Positions 12,410 through 22,544 of a DNA stretch of 64,000 bases are shown here, one piece after another. The DNA is from Rhyzopertha dominica (Eukaryota; Arthropoda; Insecta; Coleoptera; Bostrichidae). The position numbers and the translations under genes were made by a program. Location: assembly GCA_025024175.1 (NCBI GenBank), contig QCXZ01000064.1, positions 26,098,286 to 26,162,285 on the forward strand. The letters run 5' to 3'. Each line of letters opens with the position of its first letter. Within the stretch, counting starts at the first letter, position 1. The notes under the pieces are model-generated. The model was not told the origin of the DNA, ran no database searches, and was given only the letters and a program-made list of their open reading frames with translations.

Positions 12410-15400
12410 CTAACTATCGTTTAAAGGCAAAAGACACAATTTAGATATGGGTCTTTGGCAAGATCCACTTAATGTTCGTACCGTTGCAACGCGACAAATT
12501 CCATCAGATGCTCGATGGACTTCAACTATACGACCAAGGGGCCATTCTAAAGGAGGAGTATTTTCCTTTTTTATAATTACAAGTGAACCTTCGGAAGGTT
12601 CGCGAGATGTTTCTGACCAGTTTGTTCTCTGTTGCAAGGTATGCAAGTATTCCCGTTGATACCGCTTCCAAAAGTCTTGTTGGCAGCGCTGAATCAGTTG
12701 CCACCGATTAAGTCTATTAAGTTTAACGTTAGTCAGCTCTTCGTCGGGAGGAGATGACAATGGCTCCAATACAAGAAAATGCCCAGGCGTGAGAGCGTTG
12801 AAATCGTTTGGGTCAGAACTAACAGCGGTGAGAGGACGCGAATTTAAAACTGCCTCGATTTGAACCAGAACTGTGTAATACTCTTCATATGTTAACGATT
12901 GTTTTCCAATGACCCGGAGCAAGTGAGTCTTAACCGACTTGACTCCTGCTTCCCACAATCCACCAAAGTTGGGAGCACCAGGGGGATTAAAATGCCATTT
13001 AATATTTAAAGTTCCAGACGCTGATTTTGCGTAATCTGAAAGGAGTTTATTAGCACCTACGAAATTAGTGCCACAATCACTATATAAATTGTTACAGCGT
13101 CCGCGGCGAGCTACAAATCGACGAAATGCCGCTATAAATGCCTCTGACGATAAACTAGAAACTAACTCTAAATGAATTGCTTTTACAGAGAGACATACAA
13201 AAATACAAATGTAGGCTTTCGTCAGTCGCGTACCTCTATATCGACCCTGTGTCAATTGAACAGGTCCCGCAAAATCCACTCCGCTATGAAGGAAAGTCTT
13301 CAGTTGATTGATTCTAGGAAATGGCAAGTTTCCCATCATGGGCGTGTTTGACGAAGGTCTATACCTAAAACATCGAACGCAAGAAGAAACTACGCGTCGA
13401 ATTGCGCGTTTCGCAGACAATATCCAAAACTGCTGGCGAAGAAAATTATGTAAGGCTTCTATACCGACATGCAGATATTTGACATGATATTGTTCAATTA
13501 TCAAAGTTGTAAGCCGATGATTTTGCGGTAATAGAAGCGGATGTTTTTGCTCAAAGGATAGGCTTGAATGCATTAAGCGCCCGCCCACCCTAAGGAACCC
13601 CTCGGAATCTATGAACGGGTTTAATTTTCTCAAAGACTTTTGCAGCGGCTTGTTTTTCCTAATTTGTTCAAACTCTAAATGAAATTTCTGTAACTGAACA
13701 TGTTTCACTAAGAGAAGAAGAGCCTTATGTAATTCTAAACTAGTTAAATGGCCAACCTCACGCTGACCAATGTCAACTCGGGTATTCAAACAAAATCGCT
13801 TAATAAAAGCCACTATGCGAGTAATTTTCTCTAAACAAGAGATGTTATCTATTAACGAATTGATAAAATGTTTTTGGGCTGTAGTTACTAGAAAAACAGT
13901 CTTCTTCTCTTCTACCGATGCAGTGTTAGGCACAACCAATTGTTGCTCCCAATGACAATTCCAATTTTCTTCTGACATTGTCAGAAATTCAGGCCCACCA
14001 AACCAACTGGACCTTTTGAGGAGTTCCTCAGGTAACAAACCCCGCGAAGCACAATCTGCAGGGTTGTGTTCTGAACGAACATGAAACCACTGCGAAGGTT
14101 CCATGACTTCTTGAATTTGTGTAACTCGATTGGCTACAAATGGTTTCCATCGATGTGGAGAAGATTTAATCCAATACAAAGCGACCATCGAATCGCACCA
14201 TGCAACGACGCGATCAAATTCTAATTTAGAATTGTATATTCTTAATGAGTGTGCGATTAATTTTGACAACAATAAGGCTCCACATAACTCTAAACGAGGG
14301 AGCGAGATTCGTTTCAAGGGTGCTACCTTTGACTTAGCGCAAACTAATGAAACCTTAACTGTTCCATCCTCGAGTTGGTGTCTAAAATATATTACCGCAC
14401 TGTACCCAGCTTCAGACGCATCACAAAATCCATGAAGTTGTACCGAATGATACTGGTCTGAAGGTAAATGTCTCGGAATCTTAATATTTTTCAGCAGTGG
14501 CAATTGATCCACATACTTTCGCCATTTTTCTAAGACTCTTTCAGGTGGAGATTCATCCCACTGTAGACCGAGTGTCCACAAGAGCTGTATCATACATTTT
14601 GCATAAAATGTTAGAGGGGATAAAAAGCCTAACGGATCAAACACCCGCGCAAGCTCTGACAAAATTGTACGTTTAGTACACGATCTATTCAAAGGTTGTA
14701 CATCGTAAGAAAATATGTCTGTCTGTGAATCCCAATTTAAACCCAAAATTTTTACAAATGACTCTTGATCAAAAGATCTCGACAAACGATCTTGATCGCT
14801 ATTTCCATTAAGAATTGTAGCCTCGTTAGTGCTCCACTTATGTAACTGGAATCCACCTAACCGTAATAAGGATTGCAACTCTGACACAAGTTGTCGAGCT
14901 GACTCTATAGAATTGGACCCAGTTATAATATCGTCCACATACGTATTATTCCTAAGTGCATTTGCAGCTAACGGATAACGAGTTTTTTCTAGTGTTGCTA
15001 ATTCTTGTAAAGTGCGGAGAGCCAAAAATGGAGCAGCTGAAACACCATAAGTAACGGTATTTAAGCGATACTCCTTTACAGGTTCATTTCTATCAAACCG
15101 CCAAAAAATTCTTTGATAGTCACGGTGTTCATCTACTATCAGAATCTGTCGATACATCTGCTTAATATCAGCTGTAACTATATATCTATGCAATCGAAAC
15201 TCTAATATTAAATCAAAAATGTCTAATTGCAATTTATCACCACTTAATAATGCTGAATTTAGTGATGGGCTTCCCGAGCTTGACGCCGATGCGTCAAAGA
15301 CGACCCGCAGTTTTGTGGAAGTGCTTGTAGGTTTTAACACACAGTGATGTGGTATGAAAAATGAATTAGCAGCAGCTTCCGTTGCCAAAGACATATGACC

Positions 15401-16228
15401 CGAATTTAAATAATCCTCCNTAAAGATATGATATTCACTATAAAGTGATCGATCTTTAAGTAAACGACGCTCTAATGCAAAGAATCGTCGCAAAGCTAAT
15501 TCACGAGAACCTTTAAAGTTAGGCACGGGACCTTTAAACGGCAAAGAAACAATAAATCTACCACTATCATTACGAGAATATGTACTGCTAAAACTATTCT
15601 CGCAAAGTTGATCATCTGCTGATATAGTTTTGCAGATTGGAACTTCTTCGATTTCCCAAAAGCGACGAACCGAAGCATCAAGCGATGTGTCGCTCACACT
15701 CACCTGCATCGACATTACAGGTGAAGCTACCATATTAACCTTTCCAGTTACTACCCATCCAAACGAAGTTTCAAATGCTACAGGCTCCGGACGTCTACCT
15801 ACTATTTTGTTCCCCATTACAATTTCTGCAAACACATCAGCTCCGAGAAGAACATCTATTTTAGCCGGTACGTGAAAAGATGGATCGGCCAATGTTAATT
15901 TTTCCAAGTGTTTATATGATTTTAAAGATAACGTTGATGATGGCATACTATTACAAATTCTCGGGATAACTATTGGGGCAATTTCAATTCGAGGATAATC
16001 GCGATAATGCGGCGTTATTGTGCAAGATACTATACTACTACCATTTAGTTCTATATTATTTAAGCCAAAAACTGGAATATTAGTACGATGACACGGTAAT
16101 TGTAATTGTTGCTGACACTTCTTTGTAATAAAAGACGATTGGCTTCCACTATCCAACAAAGCCCTAACTACACGTGTGCCATTATTGGCGTCCGTGACGC
16201 GAAGAAGCACTGTTGCCAACAAAGACAT
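12410..16228 (-). CDS. BEL/Pao pol polyprotein (protease, RT, RNase H, integrase)
   Basis: This 1,272-residue open frame, counted from its first ATG, encodes the element's enzymes. A retropepsin-like protease has the DSGSQ active site at residues 26-30. The reverse transcriptase carries YVDD at about residues 430-433. An RNase H-like part around 600-740 includes FCDAS. An integrase follows, with an HHCC zinc-binding part near 910-950 and catalytic D985, D1051 and E1093. The end has the RPISKLCLLPL motif typical of BEL proteins. The frame is open 19 codons further upstream to the gag stop and is in the same frame as gag, so pol is most likely made as a gag-pol fusion by stop-codon readthrough. 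An N at 15420 leaves one residue unknown. No frameshift or internal stop is seen. Confidence 0.93.
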   Translation of the reverse strand: MSLLATVLLRVTDANNGTRVVRALLDSGSQSSFITKKCQQQLQLPCHRTNIPVFGLNNIELNGSSIVSCTITPHYRDYPRIEIAPIVIPRICNSMPSSTLSLKSYKHLEKLTLADPSFHVPAKIDVLLGADVFAEIVMGNKIVGRRPEPVAFETSFGWVVTGKVNMVASPVMSMQVSVSDTSLDASVRRFWEIEEVPICKTISADDQLCENSFSSTYSRNDSGRFIVSLPFKGPVPNFKGSRELALRRFFALERRLLKDRSLYSEYHIFXEDYLNSGHMSLATEAAANSFFIPHHCVLKPTSTSTKLRVVFDASASSSGSPSLNSALLSGDKLQLDIFDLILEFRLHRYIVTADIKQMYRQILIVDEHRDYQRIFWRFDRNEPVKEYRLNTVTYGVSAAPFLALRTLQELATLEKTRYPLAANALRNNTYVDDIITGSNSIESARQLVSELQSLLRLGGFQLHKWSTNEATILNGNSDQDRLSRSFDQESFVKILGLNWDSQTDIFSYDVQPLNRSCTKRTILSELARVFDPLGFLSPLTFYAKCMIQLLWTLGLQWDESPPERVLEKWRKYVDQLPLLKNIKIPRHLPSDQYHSVQLHGFCDASEAGYSAVIYFRHQLEDGTVKVSLVCAKSKVAPLKRISLPRLELCGALLLSKLIAHSLRIYNSKLEFDRVVAWCDSMVALYWIKSSPHRWKPFVANRVTQIQEVMEPSQWFHVRSEHNPADCASRGLLPEELLKRSSWFGGPEFLTMSEENWNCHWEQQLVVPNTASVEEKKTVFLVTTAQKHFINSLIDNISCLEKITRIVAFIKRFCLNTRVDIGQREVGHLTSLELHKALLLLVKHVQLQKFHLEFEQIRKNKPLQKSLRKLNPFIDSEGFLRVGGRLMHSSLSFEQKHPLLLPQNHRLTTLIIEQYHVKYLHVGIEALHNFLRQQFWILSAKRAIRRVVSSCVRCFRYRPSSNTPMMGNLPFPRINQLKTFLHSGVDFAGPVQLTQGRYRGTRLTKAYICIFVCLSVKAIHLELVSSLSSEAFIAAFRRFVARRGRCNNLYSDCGTNFVGANKLLSDYAKSASGTLNIKWHFNPPGAPNFGGLWEAGVKSVKTHLLRVIGKQSLTYEEYYTVLVQIEAVLNSRPLTAVSSDPNDFNALTPGHFLVLEPLSSPPDEELTNVKLNRLNRWQLIQRCQQDFWKRYQREYLHTLQQRTNWSETSREPSEGSLVIIKKENTPPLEWPLGRIVEVHRASDGICRVATVRTLSGSCQRPISKLCLLPLNDS

Positions 16229-16282
16229 AGCTAACGACGAAGAAGTTAAAGAAGTGTTAGCGCAAATTACATTACCCGAAGA

Positions 16283-16288
16283 TAGTCA
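16283..16288 (-). promoter_or_regulatory. UGA-CUA stop/readthrough context between gag and pol
   Basis: Gag ends with TGA (plus-strand 16286-16288). The next codon is CTA and the frame then stays open into pol: 57 bases, exactly 19 codons, separate the stop from the first pol ATG. UGA followed by CUA is a known leaky stop context in animal genes. BEL/Pao elements usually carry one uninterrupted gag-pol frame, so this arrangement suggests that the Gag to Gag-Pol ratio is set by readthrough. A recent point mutation is the alternative. Confidence 0.6.
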
Positions 16289-17551
16289 TGACCTATCATT
16301 TTGACTATTTATCGAAGCAGATGCAGTACTTGATGTGCTGGCAACTTCAAAATGCAATAAGGTGTGATGTTTTGCGCCACAGTGACGACATGTGTTTTTT
16401 GAAGGACAATTTTTTACCCAATGCATTCCTTTCAAACAATTCAAACAGATTTTATGTTCTCGAACAAACGCGTAACGATCTTGAGGCGTTTTCTCCAAGA
16501 ATTTTGCACAATGTTCGATTTGATGACTCGTTTTGCACTCTGGACAATCAAAAGTTCCGGGAGCGCCCGTCTTAACAACAAAATTATGAGTCGGCCCTCG
16601 CATTGAGTGGGTCGACTTGGATTTATTTATGGGGGGCGCCTTCGAATTTTGTGTAGTACTAGTGGTCGGGTTTACCTCAATGGCTTTGCACTGACCTTCA
16701 ATGAATGAGTTTAACAAATTAAAAGTTGGAAACTCAANACTACTATTTTCCAATTCGAACCGTGTTCGAGTTTGCGAGTCCAACTTCTGAAGCAACCAAT
16801 TGAAAAGCGTAAAATCCCATAAATCAAAACTATCACCTACACTTTCTTTAATTTTATTTAGAGCCGCTAAATTTTCTGAAAAGGTGGTTACTAGTATCCG
16901 TAACGATTGTGAAGATTCACCTGACGCCTTTTTAGTGTTGCAAATATTTTGCCAATAACTATTTGCTAACAATCTCTTATTATCATACCTGGCAATAAGG
17001 GATTCATACGCGATGGGATAATTTGCATCATTTATCGGTAAAGATTTGACAATTGATAACGGTTCATTGCTGAGATGCGTAATCAAAATATGGAATTTTT
17101 CGATGTTCGAATATAAACTATTAGAATTCACTGACACTTCAAATAAATCGCGAAAAGTAGCCCACGATTTCAAATCTCCATCAAATTTCACCAAGTTAAT
17201 AGGAGCAAGTTTAATATTTTGCTGGTGTGAAGCACCATTATTAACAATCGACGACGGCGTAGGTGTAGACACTTCAATCGAACGTTTTGCTTTGGAATGC
17301 TTGGTTTTTATACGAAAATAAATAGTGTCCGTTTCCAATTGCAATTCTGTGAGTTGGGTAAGCAATCCCTCCTCTTCTTCATCAATTAGACACTTATTTA
17401 TAATTTCCGAACATTGTTCATAGCACTGAGTGGCCATATCGAATGATGCTAAAATCTGATCCACGTTATCAGATTCTACTATTTTGTCTAAATTTTGCAA
17501 CCTCGCTAATGCCCGTCTACCAGACACGAGGGCTTTATCCATAGTAGCCAT
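16286..17551 (-). CDS. BEL/Pao gag protein
   Basis: This 421-residue protein is the structural component that packages element RNA. The start ATG at 17551 is preceded by a purine-rich AAA context. Residues of about 110-260 match the DUF1759 gag region common in BEL/Pao, including KFDGDLKSWATFRDLF. The C-terminal third has three cysteine/histidine clusters: CPEC, a canonical knuckle CLNCLKGMHWVKNC (CX2CX4HX4C) and CRHCGAKHH, which should bind nucleic acid. One residue is unknown because of the N at 16738. It ends at the UGA described separately and continues in frame into pol. Confidence 0.92.
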   Translation of the reverse strand: MATMDKALVSGRRALARLQNLDKIVESDNVDQILASFDMATQCYEQCSEIINKCLIDEEEEGLLTQLTELQLETDTIYFRIKTKHSKAKRSIEVSTPTPSSIVNNGASHQQNIKLAPINLVKFDGDLKSWATFRDLFEVSVNSNSLYSNIEKFHILITHLSNEPLSIVKSLPINDANYPIAYESLIARYDNKRLLANSYWQNICNTKKASGESSQSLRILVTTFSENLAALNKIKESVGDSFDLWDFTLFNWLLQKLDSQTRTRFELENSSXEFPTFNLLNSFIEGQCKAIEVNPTTSTTQNSKAPPINKSKSTHSMRGPTHNFVVKTGAPGTFDCPECKTSHQIEHCAKFLEKTPQDRYAFVREHKICLNCLKGMHWVKNCPSKNTCRHCGAKHHTLLHFEVASTSSTASASINSQNDRS

Positions 17552-18062
17552 TTCGACAAATGGTTTCTAACGACACGAATAACAAAAAAATGACCTGCTG
17601 CAATTCAAAGTACAACAGAATACATGTGCATGTGCTTGCAACAGAGAACAACTTTCCTCCTAAGTGACAAACAAAGACGTTAAAGTGCAGTTCGAAACCC
17701 CCTGTCAGTTTTGACGAATGAGGGTATACCTAACTGCGCGGCTTCGGTGGTCCAAGTGCTTCCAAGTGATGCAACTTGGCTAAACGAACTAAATAAATTT
17801 CGAAATTACTATCAATTATAAAGCAATAACAGCACCCAAGTGGTCTATGCTATTGCGAATTTTTACGAATCTGGCACAATTTGCTAGAATGCGTATTCTG
17901 GTGAGATAGGTGAGCCCGAATGACACACCTTGACTAAACGAAACAAACTAAATTTCAAGTTATTAGATTCAGTTGGCAATAACAGCACCCAAGTGGTCTA
18001 TGTTATTGCAAATTTCAAAGATCTAACACGAATTGCTAGATCCGGCTCGAAGGACCAGAAAA
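17552..18062 (-). other. Untranslated leader with an internal direct duplication
   Basis: The leader between the 5' LTR and gag contains two diverged direct copies of about 115 bp, at 17775-17889 and 17930-18041. Both share a core with CAATAACAGCACCCAAGTGG. The copy nearer the LTR runs into the intact primer binding site, while the other has lost any recognisable one. This looks like a leader duplication, perhaps from slippage during reverse transcription, and the region may hold packaging or dimerisation signals. Confidence 0.6.
18041..18057 (-). other. tRNA-Tyr-type primer binding site
   Basis: On the minus strand TGGTCCTTCGAGCCGGA starts five bases after the 5' LTR. Its complement, TCCGGCTCGAAGGACCA, agrees with the 3' end of insect tRNA-Tyr (acceptor TCGAAGG, discriminator A, CCA), as I recall that tRNA. 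It primes minus-strand DNA synthesis. Confidence 0.8.
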
Positions 18063-18446
18063 TGTTATTGTTTTATTTGTGCCGTAATCAAATGCAGTAC
18101 CGACCGAGTGCCGAAACTGCTACGGTACAAATGGGGTTAATCAAAAACAATCAAAAAATTTACAAATGATCGCGAACTATCTAAATGCGACCTCCAATTA
18201 CTACTGGACTTACCTTGACGATGGACAGGTGAAGTTCTAGTAGCAACATTCTATGAGCAAGAGCGGCACGCGCGGCGACCGGTCACTGCTATTGTCTATC
18301 ACCAACTATATCTATGTCTAGAACTATACTAGGGGTGGTCGTTTTCGTCCACATGTGGCCCTTTACCCTGGGTTGGCAGACCAGAGCGACATGGAGGCGC
18401 AAAAATATATACAAAAAAAACTATTCCTATTCACGAAGACGAAACA
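18063..18446 (-). repeat. 5' LTR of the BEL/Pao element
   Basis: This 384-bp LTR drives transcription of the element leftward. In element sense a TATATATT run lies near its start. A perfect splice-donor consensus, AAG|GTAAGT, has its exon end at plus-strand 18214. With a TTGCAG acceptor ahead of gag (exon from about 17597), this could allow a spliced leader. AATAAA lies at 18072-18077. Confidence 0.93.
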
Positions 18447-18451
18447 GACAC

Positions 18452-20790
18452 ATTCGACATAGCTACCTAAAAAATTTCAAAATTTGCACTTGCCATAGCT
18501 CTGCAGGTGCGACATGTCAAACTGACCTGGGCCACTTACCACAAGAAGACATTTACTTCTTGATTCTGTCCATGTACCAACCGTTACATTTACCCTTCTA
18601 ACCGCTCCTTATATGCGCATACAAACTAGACGAGAGTAATAACCCCTAATGAATAGCTAAATAAATATTTCACTTTGAACCTCTTTTGGTACGGCTGGGT
18701 TTGTTTATTCTTCACACCGAGAATGCTTTCATTGTATAAGTAAGTGGCTTAAATTTGCAGACAGTGGACACGCTGTACGGTCCATCTTTTTACTTTCAGC
18801 GCATTCTAGTGCGACTAAAATGCTCTGAATGCTTCAGATCTGGTTGTTGTCTGACGACAAGTGTAACAAGTGCACTTTCACTCGCAACAGGTGCGGCTAT
18901 TACAATTTAATTTCGTTTCAACTCGCTTGGCCAGCGTTTATGTTATGAAAACCATATTTTGCGGCTGCACGGTCGTTAGCGATGATGCTTTGTGGGACAG
19001 AATCGGTCTGCAAGCGTGAGGATAGGAAATATCCGTTTATATTGTAGAATAATAATGATTTATTTATTTCTTAAAAACTTAACTCTGCTTAATTTCGCTA
19101 AATACACACTACTAAAGCAACGCATTTTTACTTTTAAATAATAATCTCGAATTAAATAATTATTTTGTATACTACAAGGTATGTAAGGTATTTTTTGTCA
19201 AACTTTGTAAGAGGGACAGTTTTAACGAAATAATACACTCAGTAGCAAACCTTGGAAGAAGGAATGCCGACTGTACCTGAATTGGATTCTGAATTCCGGG
19301 AAATGGCTTTAATACATAATTACAAATCGCATAACGCTACTTCATTTTCCATGAGTCACGAATCTGTAGCCATTATTGGAGGTAATGTGTATTCAAACTG
19401 AACAGCAACTTTGTACCCAATTATTTTTAGATTATGCCTTTGTACTAGCTCATAATGTTCGCTGTACCTTCTGTTACTTCTGTTGATCTTGCATTTGACC
19501 GTTACGGTTTCTGGTATTAACACGCAAGGTGATCAGTTATGGTTAGCAATTATCAACATTTTGGAAAATAAATAGAGTAGATAAACTGCCTCTTGCGTAA
19601 AAATAAAAGTGGCAGTATATCTTTTATTAAGATCACACGAAGGAAGCAACCAAAATATATATATTTCTTTATTTAAATAACCCCGAGTTAAATATAAACC
19701 TTTAAAAGATCGCACTCTAACTTTGGTAGCGTAACGAATAAGTAAACTGTAGGGCAGGGATTTTTTTCCTGAAAGACCGATCCAACAGAGTTGGGTTAGA
19801 AAATTTGACAAATGAATTGCACATGATAGCGATACTATTATGATGTAGAAACCGACCCAACGAATCACAAAAGTCATTCGAGAACAAATTTTTTACGCAA
19901 GGCCTGTGAAAATAACTTTTGCTAGTTGTTAGAGGCATTTTTTATTGTGATGGAGGATGTCACAATGGAAATCTCCACCTGTTAGCTTTGATCCCGCGAA
20001 CATTTAAGACACGTACAACCTATTATTTTATGAGAATATTTCAATTCTGTGTATAAATAAAGCATCCCGCTATATTTTTAAGTGAAGTGTGACACATGTT
20101 GCTTTGCAGATTCACGTTTCTAAATCGTTATCAGAACAAGGACCCTACTGACATAGAGATTACAGCTAAACGGGCAATGTTCTGTGTGATACAATAAATC
20201 AATTAATAACAAACTTTGTATGACCATTTAGCATAACTAGTTATGTAATCGTTGCATTTAATTCAATTTTACTCATGTTTTAAAAACTATATCTGTCAAT
20301 TGCATTAAATTGCAGTAAGTGCTATACTATTACAATACCAGGTATACAGTTACGAAATTAGGAAAAGCTTACAGCTCTAAATTAATTTTGTCTTTATCAT
20401 AGTGAAGTGGGACGTGATCTAGGCACAGTTCTAGTAAATAACTACTTTCGCATTTTACATATTTTATTTCTGGTTTAAACCAGAACTTAAAAATGCAAAG
20501 GAAAATTAAAAAAACGTTTCCGAAGTTTAACAGCTAACCACTTTTTTATCAGCAACACATCAAGATGAATTATAGGGTGTTAGTTACTTACATCATAATA
20601 AAGCACTTGTCTTTACTCCAGTCTTCCAATTTACTACGGCGGTAAATCACCCAATGATGTAAAACTGCTTTATAGCAATGCTGTAGACATACGTTTGTTA
20701 TATTTCATTGTTCTACTTTTTCTACACTTCTTATGCTGACATTTAGCTTTGTCATAAGTTTGAACACTGATGGGAAAGAGTTTTATTATT
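18452..20790. other. Intergenic DNA right of the BEL/Pao element
   Basis: No gene or defined repeat is visible. The stretch 18.7-19.03 kb is less AT-rich than its surroundings, but no frame there looks protein-like. Confidence 0.45.
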
Positions 20791-20799
20791 ATAGGAAGG

Positions 20800-22499
20800 T
20801 GTTTCCGATTTGGAACTTTTTCATAACAATAATTACAAAGTTAAGTTTAAAAATAAATTAAAATTTGAATTTGTTATCGAGGAAATTGTATTCAAAATAG
20901 TCAAACTATTACATTCAAGGCTGAGGGTTAAGACGTGTTTAATAAAGACCTTTAACCAAGCACAGACATCAATGTCTGAGATTTTTGAAAAATTTCTGAA
21001 TTGCAGACAAGTCCAGGTTACAGCTGTATTACTGCGGTATAGTTTCTAGCGGATAACATATTCAGGGTGACAGATAGCAAGAAACTATGTTATTAGTCTT
21101 ACTTGATATTAGTAAGGCTTTCGATACTATTGACCAGGAACTTCTTATATGATTCTTACATTACAGTGGTTTCAGTCCATCTGCCATAAATCTAATTAAC
21201 AGTTATTTGTGTTATTGAATACAAAAGTTCAAAACGAACAATTCTTATTCAAATCTACGCATTGTCAATATTGATGTTCCTCAAGGCTCGGTTTTCGATA
21301 CGATACTTTTTATGCATGCGTTCAAGTCCCTAGTTCTAGTTTACCTTTCATTTTTCTTTACTGCAGTTTTCATTTTTATTCTGACATATATTGCCACCAA
21401 CATGATCAATACGGAACTAAATGATTTACATCGAGATTGTGGTGACCGCACACTACTTAACTGTGACAAATATAAATTTATTAGTTAGACCTGCTCCTGC
21501 TATAGATAATCTCTAAAATGGTGTAAAACACACTTCTGTAACATTTTGTGAATCATCCAAGAATCTGGGAATAATTATTTTAATTCCAAATTAAGGTTTA
21601 GAAAATATGCATCCGACACCTAATTAGAGTACTTTATTTCAAACTAAAGCTGTTTACATCTACATAGGCATGTTCTAGATACTAGCATTAAAAAGACATT
21701 ATGTGGTTCCATTGTGATAGCCCATTTAAATCAGTGTGACGTTTCCTATAGTTCTTGTCTAAATGGCGCAATAACTGGAAGCATTCGAAGGGTACAACAT
21801 TTTTGTTTTAGGTATATTTTTGGGATAAAAGAAGGAACAACATCTCGAATAGACTTAGTGTCGAAGGTTGGCTTAATATATTTAACGTACGTACCTTACA
21901 TACTGCATTGCTATTCCTAATATTATTATAACTAAAATAATACCTACTTACACAATAAAACATCATTAACAGATGTTCATAATTTGAATTTGAGGTACAG
22001 GAGTAATATCAAAAAACCAAAACATCGCATTAGCTTGTTTAACTCCAGCTTCTCATATTAGATCGCCAATTTTACATATATGTTATGTTTGTTTTTCTCC
22101 GTTCCTTAACACCTATTTATTGCAGATTGTCTCACACTCTTTTAAAAAAAATCCCATTGGTATATAGGCTTATTTATTTTATGAAATATTGACAGTATTG
22201 CGTACTCTTATTTCAGTCTTAGTTTAAGTTTTGTATATATTTAATTTCGTCTTTGTTTATGTTTGCTTTAATCCTTTAATTTTCTAGATTTAAAAAAATA
22301 ATTATTGCATATTTGTCCTAATATGACTTGCTTTCAAAAGATTTTAGATAAGTAAGGTCAGATGATGGAAAATCAGGGACATTACTTTGCTGTGTACCGT
22401 ATGATGCTTGCCTTTTATCCATACACATATGGTACCATCCTTGGTTATTTGTTAAAATATTTTTTGTGTATTTTTCTATACGTGACAATAATAAATACG

Positions 22500-22532
<33 letters not shown>

Positions 22533-22540
22533 GCAAATAT
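20800..22540 (+). pseudogene. Degraded Jockey/CR1-type LINE, RT to 3' end
   Basis: Broken frames carry non-LTR reverse transcriptase motifs in order: LLDISKAFDTID (motif A, about 21.09 kb), VPQGS (motif B, about 21.28 kb), SKNLGII, and a C-terminal block with AHLNQCDVSYSSC and RRVQHFCFRYIFGI at 21.71-21.83 kb. The last block is typical of Jockey/CR1-superfamily proteins. The catalytic YADD segment is not recognisable and stops are frequent. The remnant ends in an ATT microsatellite at 22501-22532 that probably descends from the element's tail. Confidence 0.7.
22501..22532 (+). repeat. (TTA)n microsatellite, probable LINE tail
   Basis: About ten tandem TTA units lie directly downstream of the decayed LINE. 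Such short tandem tails mark the 3' ends of many CR1-type and related elements. Confidence 0.7.
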
Positions 22541-22544
22541 GTTT

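Larger units (their letters stand above)
11920..18451 (-). mobile_element. Complete BEL/Pao LTR retrotransposon
   Basis: A 6,522-bp element (11925-18446) lies on the minus strand between perfect 5-bp target duplications, GACAC at 11920-11924 and 18447-18451. Two 384-bp LTRs start with TG and end with CA. Inside, read on the minus strand, come a tRNA-Tyr-type primer binding site, a leader, gag, and pol in the order protease, reverse transcriptase, RNase H, integrase. That domain order, the gag zinc knuckles and the DUF1758-type protease identify the BEL/Pao lineage. The LTRs look identical by eye, so insertion is very recent. Apart from the UGA between gag and pol and two assembly N bases (15420, 16738), I see no inactivating change. 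Confidence 0.95.

Noticed and set aside
12447..17321. Plus-strand open frames across the BEL/Pao element.
   Set aside because: They are antisense shadows of gag and pol with no family resemblance of their own.
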